From positions 1-61,962 of the forward strand of contig CALWPP010000009.1 of the NCBI GenBank assembly GCA_944383455.1: a stretch of DNA of 61,962 nt, read 5' to 3'. The stretch comes from an uncultured Peptostreptococcaceae bacterium (GTDB taxonomy: Bacteria > Bacillota > Clostridia > Peptostreptococcales > Peptostreptococcaceae). Numbering within the stretch: the stretch's first letter is position 1; the number at the start of each line of letters is the position of its first letter. This document shows positions 56,157-61,962 of the stretch, piece after piece. The position numbers and the translations under genes were made by a program. The notes beneath the pieces were generated by a model. The model was not told the DNA's origin, did not search any database, and worked only from the letters and a program-made list of their open reading frames with translations.

Positions 56157-57983
56157 TTATTCTACTGTAACAGATTTTGCTAGATTTCTTGGTTTATCAA
56201 CATCACAACCTCTTTGAATAGCAGCATAATAAGCTAATAATTGAAGTGGTATTACAGTTAATACTGTTGATAAATTATCACAAATATCTGGTATATAAAT
56301 AACCTTATCTGCTGATTTTTCTACTTCCTTATGATTTTCTTTTGTGATTGCTATAACGTATGCTCCTCTAGCTCTTACTTCTTCTATATTTGAAATCATC
56401 TTTTCAAGTAAATTCTCTTGAGTTAAAATAGCTATAACTGGAGTTCCTTTCTCGATAAGTGCTATAGTTCCATGCTTTAACTCTCCAGCAGCAAAAGCTT
56501 CTGCATGAATATAAGAAATTTCTTTTATTTTTAATGCACCTTCCATAGCAACTAAATAATCAAGTCCTCTTCCTAAATAAAATGCATTATCTTTTTTGTT
56601 TAGAGTTTTAGTAACTTCTTTTATATAATCTTCTTGAGATAAAACTTTTTCTATTTTTTTATCTATACTTTTTAAGTTTTCTATTGTTTTATCATAAAAT
56701 TCTTTAGTTATAATTTCCTTTTTCATCCCAAAATCAAGTGCAATCATATAAAATGAAACTACTTGAGTAGTATAGGCTTTAGTTGATGCAACTGATATTT
56801 CAGGTCCTGCCCAAGTGTAGAATACATCATCTGACTCCCTTGCTATTGACGAACCAACAACATTAGTAATAGACATTATTCTAGCACCATTTTCTTTTGC
56901 ATATCTAAGTGATGCTAAAGTATCAGCAGTTTCACCAGATTGACTAACTAATATAACTAAAGTGTTATTATCAATAAACGGGTTATTGTATCTAAATTCT
57001 GATGCTATATCACATATAACTGGAATATTTGCAAATTTTTCTATTGCATATTTTCCAATAAGTCCTGCATGATAAGCCGTACCACAAGCTATTATATATA
57101 CTTTATTTATTTTTTCTAAATCTTCTTTAGTTAATTTTATGTCATCAAGCTTTATACATTTATTATTATCTAGTCTTCTTATTAATGTTTCTTTAACTGC
57201 ATTTGGTTGTTCATATATTTCTTTTAACATAAAGTGTTCGTATCCACCCTTAGAAGCTGATTCTACGTCCCACGTTATTTCGTTTATAGCTTTGTTTACA
57301 ATATTTTTATTCATATCAAAAACTGTAACATTATTATCAACTATATGAACAAACTCATTGTTTTCTAAAAAATATACCTTTTTAGTATATTTAAGTATAG
57401 CAGGTATATCTGATGCTATAAAATTTTCATTTTCTCCAAGCCCAACAATAAGTGGAGAATCCTTTCTAACTGCAACTAGCTCTTTATCATTATCTTTACA
57501 AATAACTCCTAGTGCATAAGCTCCTCTTAATTTTTCAGTAGCTTTATAAACTGCATCAAGTAAATTTCCTTTATAATACTTATCAACTAAATGAGCTACA
57601 ACCTCTGTATCTGTTTGAGATAAAAATTCATAGCCTTCATTTTGTAATTCTTCTTTTAATTCTAAATAATTTTCTATTATTCCATTGTGAACTACTGCTA
57701 TTGATTTATCCTTATTAAAATGAGGATGAGAATTTACATCAGAAGGCTCACCATGAGTTGCCCATCTAGTATGACCTATTCCAAGTCCTCCATTTATAGG
57801 ATTTTTTTCTAAATCATCTGAAAGTACTGATAATCTTCCTTTAAATTTTCTTATTTCTAAATTTTCTTTAGTGTTTATTGCAACACCAGCTGAGTCATAC
57901 CCTCTATACTCTAGCTTAGAAAGTCCCTCCACTAAAACTTCTGTTGCTTTTTTGTGTCCTAGATATCCAACTATTCCACACAT
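56157..57983 (-). CDS. glmS: Glucosamine-6-phosphate synthase
   Basis: The 608-residue protein begins MCGIVGYLG, with Cys at position 2 as the glutaminase nucleophile, followed by two SIS domains (SQSGETADTLA near residue 350) and the C-terminus DKPRNLAKSVTVE. It makes glucosamine-6-P from fructose-6-P and glutamine. A glmS ribozyme lies in its leader, giving product feedback. Full length. Confidence 0.98.
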   Translation of the reverse strand: MCGIVGYLGHKKATEVLVEGLSKLEYRGYDSAGVAINTKENLEIRKFKGRLSVLSDDLEKNPINGGLGIGHTRWATHGEPSDVNSHPHFNKDKSIAVVHNGIIENYLELKEELQNEGYEFLSQTDTEVVAHLVDKYYKGNLLDAVYKATEKLRGAYALGVICKDNDKELVAVRKDSPLIVGLGENENFIASDIPAILKYTKKVYFLENNEFVHIVDNNVTVFDMNKNIVNKAINEITWDVESASKGGYEHFMLKEIYEQPNAVKETLIRRLDNNKCIKLDDIKLTKEDLEKINKVYIIACGTAYHAGLIGKYAIEKFANIPVICDIASEFRYNNPFIDNNTLVILVSQSGETADTLASLRYAKENGARIMSITNVVGSSIARESDDVFYTWAGPEISVASTKAYTTQVVSFYMIALDFGMKKEIITKEFYDKTIENLKSIDKKIEKVLSQEDYIKEVTKTLNKKDNAFYLGRGLDYLVAMEGALKIKEISYIHAEAFAAGELKHGTIALIEKGTPVIAILTQENLLEKMISNIEEVRARGAYVIAITKENHKEVEKSADKVIYIPDICDNLSTVLTVIPLQLLAYYAAIQRGCDVDKPRNLAKSVTVE

Positions 57984-58019
57984 AATATAATCCTCCTAAA
58001 ATTTATTTTTATATTTTAA

Positions 58020-58170
58020 GATAAAGTCCAAATTCACATAAATTTCCCTTTGTGCATAAAATCACTTTTATGTTTTAAGAAAACTTTATCGACTGTGAAA
58101 GCCGCAGAGCATCCGCCGATACTTCGATTAACTCTGTCCTCGTCAACTTAAAATTTTAAGTTCTGGCGCT
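58020..58170 (-). ncRNA. glmS ribozyme
   Basis: On the minus strand the cleavage site A/GCGCCAGAAC lies between 58170 and 58169. Downstream come GTTGACGAGGACAGAGTTAA, TATCGGCGGATGCTCTGCGG and a final ACAAAGGGAA segment, the conserved core of the GlcN6P-dependent self-cleaving ribozyme. It precedes glmS by about 35 bases. Confidence 0.97.
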
Positions 58171-58171
58171 T

Positions 58172-58197
58172 ATAAAAAAACACTATTAAGTGTTCTT
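58172..58197 (-). terminator. Terminator after glmM
   Basis: Stem AACACT/AGTGTT followed by TTTTTTTATA on the minus strand, right before the ribozyme. Confidence 0.7.
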
Positions 58198-59544
58198 TTA
58201 AGACAGTTTTTTCTCAATAAGATTTGCTAAATCAGTTGCAAGCTTATTTATTTGACTTTCTTCTTTACCCTCAATCATCACTCTTACTAAAGGTTCTGTA
58301 CCAGAAGGTCTTATTAAAACTCTTCCATATCCGTCAAGTAAATTTTCAATTCTTTGTATTTCAGATTTTATATCTTCAAATTCCATATACTTATCTTTAT
58401 TTTCATTTTTTATCCTAGCATTAACTAAAACTTGTGGATACTTATTCATAACTGATGAAAGTTGTGATAAAGTTTTTCCTTCTTCCTTAATTATTTGAGA
58501 AAGCATTAAAGAACTTAAAACACCATCTCCAGTAGTATTATAATCTAGAAAAATCATATGACCTGATTGCTCTCCACCAAGATTATATCCACTATTTTTC
58601 ATTTCTTCTAAAACGTATCTATCTCCTACTTTTGTAGTTACCAAGTTTATACCATTTTCTTTTGCACATATAGTAAGTCCTAAATTACTCATAACAGTTA
58701 TTACTAAAGTATTATTCTTTAACTTATTTTTCTTTTTTAAGTAAATGGCACTTAATATCATTATATAGTCACCATCAACTATATTACCCTGCTCATCAAC
58801 TGCTATTAATCTATCTGCATCTCCATCATATGCAAGACCTAAATCAGCATTTTTTTCTTTTACAACTTCTTGTAATTTCTGTGGGTGAGTAGAACCACAG
58901 TTATCATTAATATTATTTCCATTAGGCTCATCATTTATTACAATAACATCAGCACCTAACTTTTCAAAAACCTTTGGAGCTACAATATATGATGCACCAT
59001 TTGCACAATCAAGAACAACTTTTAAACCTTTTAAATTAATATTAACTATTGACTTTAAATAATCAATATATTCATCTTGGGCATTTTGTATAATTATTTT
59101 TTTTCCAACATTTTCTCCAACAGGAGTGTAGTCAACTTTTTCTATATTATCTATATACTCTTCTATTTTTAATTCTATATCATCATCTAATTTGAATCCA
59201 TCTTTGTTAAAAAACTTTATACCATTATATTCAACTGGATTATGAGACGCAGAAATAACAACTCCACAATCAGCTTCATACTTTTTAGTTAAATAAGATA
59301 CACCTGGAGTTGGTATTACTCCAACAACTAAAACATCACATCCAACAGACATAAGACCTGATATTAATGCTGATTCTAGCATATCCCCAGAAACTCTAGT
59401 ATCTTTTCCAACAACTACTTTTACTTTATCTCTTCCCTCAGATAAAACATACCCACCAGCTCTTCCAAGTCTGTATGCTAAATCACAAGTTAGTTCTTTG
59501 TTTGCTATTCCTCTTACTCCATCTGTACCAAAATACTTTCTCAT
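58198..59544 (-). CDS. glmM: Phosphoglucosamine mutase
   Basis: The 448-residue enzyme has the phosphoserine loop VVISASHNPVEYNG near residue 97, the metal-binding DGDADR near 240, and the C-terminal RPSGTEPLVRVM. It converts GlcN-6-P to GlcN-1-P on the way to UDP-GlcNAc. It follows cdaA-ybbR, the usual order in Firmicutes, where GlmM also binds CdaA. Confidence 0.97.
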   Translation of the reverse strand: MRKYFGTDGVRGIANKELTCDLAYRLGRAGGYVLSEGRDKVKVVVGKDTRVSGDMLESALISGLMSVGCDVLVVGVIPTPGVSYLTKKYEADCGVVISASHNPVEYNGIKFFNKDGFKLDDDIELKIEEYIDNIEKVDYTPVGENVGKKIIIQNAQDEYIDYLKSIVNINLKGLKVVLDCANGASYIVAPKVFEKLGADVIVINDEPNGNNINDNCGSTHPQKLQEVVKEKNADLGLAYDGDADRLIAVDEQGNIVDGDYIMILSAIYLKKKNKLKNNTLVITVMSNLGLTICAKENGINLVTTKVGDRYVLEEMKNSGYNLGGEQSGHMIFLDYNTTGDGVLSSLMLSQIIKEEGKTLSQLSSVMNKYPQVLVNARIKNENKDKYMEFEDIKSEIQRIENLLDGYGRVLIRPSGTEPLVRVMIEGKEESQINKLATDLANLIEKKLS

Positions 59545-59637
59545 ACACTACCTCCTTCAAAAAAATTTCAATATATATTATATTGGATTTTTATTATAAA
59601 TTACACAATATTTTTCCCATAATAGCATTTTAATACA

Positions 59638-59672
59638 AATAAAAAAAAAGGACAATATATTTTTGTCCTTAT
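59638..59672 (-). terminator. Terminator after ybbR
   Basis: Stem AAGGACAA/TTGTCCTT (59648-59670) with nine T's on the minus strand. Confidence 0.88.
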
Positions 59673-59686
59673 TAATTTGCTTGTAT

Positions 59687-60823
59687 TTATTGTATAGAAT
59701 TTGGATATATAAAAACTTCATCGAAATTTTTATTTGAACTAAATTGTATTCTTTTTGATTTTTCTAGATCTACAAATACTTTTATATCGTTTTTTATTGG
59801 TTTTGCGTCTTTGTAGTTTACTAAAATATTTATTTTCTCAGGTATATTTAAGGATTCATTATCATTATTATTTTTTATTTTCAAATCATCTTTACTATAA
59901 GTTAATTTTGATAAGTTTGGTATATCATTAGTATTTATCTCATACTCATGTTGACTTAAATATACATTTTCTGGCGCTTTTGCTCTAACAGTTATCTTTT
60001 CATTATTTGCTATCTCATCTAAGTTTACATCATCTGTTTCAATAAAATTTATCTTATCTAAAACTTTTTTATCAGCCTTTATATTAACACTTACATTACT
60101 TAGATTATAACTTAATTTAGAATCAAATATTTTTAACTTAAGTGGCACAGTTTTTTCTTGTAAAATATTAACAGTAACATCAACACTATCATACTCTAAG
60201 CTTACACCTTCTACTATATTACCACTAGAATCAACAGGCTTTAATACTACATTTTCAGTTAAACTTTCATTACTTTCTCCAATATCTAAGTACCCTTCAA
60301 CTTTATCTACTTTATCCATAAGAGTTCTTGGACCTACTACTGTTATTAAATTGTCTGAATTATTCTCTATAACAACATTTTTGATATTAGACTTATTATT
60401 TCCTTCTATATTAATGCTAATCTCTTTTTCCATTTTAATAACTTTTTCTAAATTTACAAATACAACTCTTTCATCAAACTTATAAGTTATTCCTTGTGGA
60501 GTTGATGCAGTTAAATAAACTTCATTCTTACCTTCTATAGGATTATTTATATTACCAAAAATACTTATATCTTCTTTTCTAATAGATTTTATATCAGATA
60601 AATCTCCAGTTATATTGATATCAACAGTTAAATCATTATTATCTGGATAAATCATTAAATCTTCTTCTCTTACCTTATTCATATTACTTATATTAACATG
60701 TAGATTTTCGATTGTTCTAGTTTCTTCAGGATCTATTATTATCATTACATACATCCATAAAACAATAGCACTCATTAGTGATATTAATTTAATTTTTATA
60801 TTGTTTTTTAGTGAATCTTTCAT
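59687..60823 (-). CDS. cdaR: YbbR-domain protein, CdaA regulator (CdaR)
   Basis: The 378-residue protein has an N-terminal membrane segment (about 8-30) and about four YbbR repeats outside the membrane (segments like VNLEKVIKMEKEISINIEG). CdaR binds and tunes the diadenylate cyclase CdaA. Its ATG overlaps the cdaA stop by four bases (ATGA). Confidence 0.93.
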   Translation of the reverse strand: MKDSLKNNIKIKLISLMSAIVLWMYVMIIIDPEETRTIENLHVNISNMNKVREEDLMIYPDNNDLTVDINITGDLSDIKSIRKEDISIFGNINNPIEGKNEVYLTASTPQGITYKFDERVVFVNLEKVIKMEKEISINIEGNNKSNIKNVVIENNSDNLITVVGPRTLMDKVDKVEGYLDIGESNESLTENVVLKPVDSSGNIVEGVSLEYDSVDVTVNILQEKTVPLKLKIFDSKLSYNLSNVSVNIKADKKVLDKINFIETDDVNLDEIANNEKITVRAKAPENVYLSQHEYEINTNDIPNLSKLTYSKDDLKIKNNNDNESLNIPEKINILVNYKDAKPIKNDIKVFVDLEKSKRIQFSSNKNFDEVFIYPNSIQ

Positions 60824-61662
60824 CTAAACAAACCACCTTTTAAAAAGCTCTTTTCTTGTGGAATAATTCTTAAATTATTTTTTAATATACTAGACATTCT
60901 ATCTTTAGTTATATTTCTATAAATTTTACCCGCTTTTGCAATAGATACAGCACCTGTTTCTTCTGATACTATAAGAGATATACAATCTGAAACTTCTGAA
61001 ACGCCTACTGCTGATCTATGCCTTGTACCCAAATCTTTACTTAAATCTTTGCTTTGAGTAAGAGGCAAAAAACATGCTGCTGCCTTTATTTTATTCTCTC
61101 TTATAATAACTGCACCATCATGTAAAGGTGTGTTTGGTATAAAAATATTTATTAGAAGTTGTCTTGATATTTGAGCATCTAAAGTAGTTCCAGTACTTAT
61201 AATATCTCCAAGTTTTGTCTGTCTTTCCATTATAATTAATGCCCCTATTTTTTGTCTTGATAATGAATATAAAGACTCCACTATCTCATCTATATATCTA
61301 TTAAAATCTTCTTCTTTAATATTTGAATGGTTCTTATAAAAAAAACTAAGTTTAGTTCTACCTATATGCTCAAGACCCGCTCTTAGTTCTGGCTGGAAAA
61401 TTATTATAGTAGCTACTACACCTATATTTAAAGAATTAAGTAATATCCAATTTAATGTATGTAGTTTAAATATTTCGCTTAATTGTGTTACAACTAATAA
61501 TAAAACTATTCCTTTTAAAACTTGACCTGCTCTAGTATCTTTCATAAACATAAATATCTTATAAAAAATATAGGCAACTATTAATATATCTATAAAATCA
61601 TTTAATTTTATAGCAAGAATTGTATTCAAAAAGTTATCAAAAAAGGAATTTATATCAAACAA
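60820..61662 (-). CDS. cdaA: CdaA diadenylate cyclase
   Basis: The 280-residue protein has three membrane segments (about 15-90) and a DAC domain with the catalytic LHDGAVII near residue 177 and GTRHRSAVGVSEVSD near 206. It makes c-di-AMP, which controls potassium and wall homeostasis. The start is a TTG at 61662, preceded by AGGAGG seven bases upstream. The order cdaA-cdaR-glmM-glmS is standard. Confidence 0.95.
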   Translation of the reverse strand: MFDINSFFDNFLNTILAIKLNDFIDILIVAYIFYKIFMFMKDTRAGQVLKGIVLLLVVTQLSEIFKLHTLNWILLNSLNIGVVATIIIFQPELRAGLEHIGRTKLSFFYKNHSNIKEEDFNRYIDEIVESLYSLSRQKIGALIIMERQTKLGDIISTGTTLDAQISRQLLINIFIPNTPLHDGAVIIRENKIKAAACFLPLTQSKDLSKDLGTRHRSAVGVSEVSDCISLIVSEETGAVSIAKAGKIYRNITKDRMSSILKNNLRIIPQEKSFLKGGLFR

Positions 61663-61754
61663 TTTTAATCCTCCTAGAAATTTATTTCATTAATTATTAT
61701 ACTATAATAATATAAGCATATACAAATTATTTAATTTATATTTTTACATATTAA

Positions 61755-61783
61755 AAAAGCCCCATAATGTATGGAACTTTTTA
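61755..61783 (-). terminator. Terminator after tRNA-Arg
   Basis: Imperfect stem AAAAGTTCCATA/TATGGGGCTTTT with TTTTTT on the minus strand. Confidence 0.7.
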
Positions 61784-61787
61784 TAAT

Positions 61788-61864
<77 letters not shown>

Positions 61865-61885
61865 ATTATATTTTAAATAAAAAAA

Positions 61886-61961
61886 TGGCGGGAGTAACAG
61901 GACTCGAACCTGTGACCCAATGATTAACAGTCATTTGCTCTACCAACTGAGCCATACTCCC
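61886..61961 (-). tRNA. tRNA-Asn (anticodon GUU)
   Basis: A 76-base minus-strand RNA from GGGAGTA to TACTCCC-G-CCA. The anticodon loop CTGTTAA gives GUU. It lies 21 bases from tRNA-Arg, probably one transcript. Confidence 0.96.
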
Positions 61962-61962
61962 A

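Overview
The window is strongly AT-rich, with Firmicutes-type ribosome binding sites. It carries spoIID, spoIIQ, spoIIID and yyaC, so the host is a spore-forming anaerobe. From memory, the order cdaA-ybbR-glmM-glmS-murA-spoIID-spoIIQ-spoIIID-mreB-metK-recD2-comF-hpf-secA-prfB-tex resembles Clostridioides difficile and other Peptostreptococcaceae. An IStron-like group I intron, a reverse rubrerythrin and fhs-fchA-folD folate C1 genes fit that placement. Nearly all genes lie on the minus strand, so transcription runs from high to low coordinates.

Left part (1-9.5 kb), accessory. A flavin oxidoreductase gene is interrupted exactly at a TTGAT by the start of a group I intron that runs off the window. 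Next come a beta-solenoid protein, a FUSC-type membrane protein, a divergent reverse rubrerythrin/PerR pair, and an unusual flagellin-like protein with a C-terminal membrane anchor. A decayed chitobiose/cellobiose PTS operon follows: intact chbG, a GH4 glycosidase and a GntR regulator around truncated EIIB and EIIC.

Middle part (9.5-36 kb). thiI pairs with a cysteine desulfurase. A 520 bp gap holds two tandem copies of what looks like a small RNA with C-rich loops, each with its own promoter and terminator. Then come a UvrD-type helicase, tRNA-Ser, the folate C1 enzymes, a TPR protein, a radical SAM/B12 protein, argS, mutS2, a cation/proton antiporter, a MATE exporter with a divergent LysR regulator, a YclNOPQ-type siderophore importer with a Fur-like box, and ribU under an FMN riboswitch.

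Right part (36-62 kb), core functions. An amidohydrolase, tex, prfB (with its programmed frameshift) and secA are followed by hpf, two small membrane proteins and a raiA-type structured RNA next to comF. Then recD2, metK with a SAM-I riboswitch, yyaC, and the sporulation/cell-wall block. spoIID has a 19-bp hairpin burying its start codon. glmS has its glmS ribozyme. cdaA-ybbR makes and regulates c-di-AMP. tRNA-Arg and tRNA-Asn close the window.

The least explained items are the tandem C-rich RNAs (about 12.0-12.4 kb), the tail-anchored flagellin-like protein (4.3-5.6 kb), the spoIID start-codon hairpin (54.5 kb), and a family of roughly 110 bp inverted-repeat elements in three gaps.
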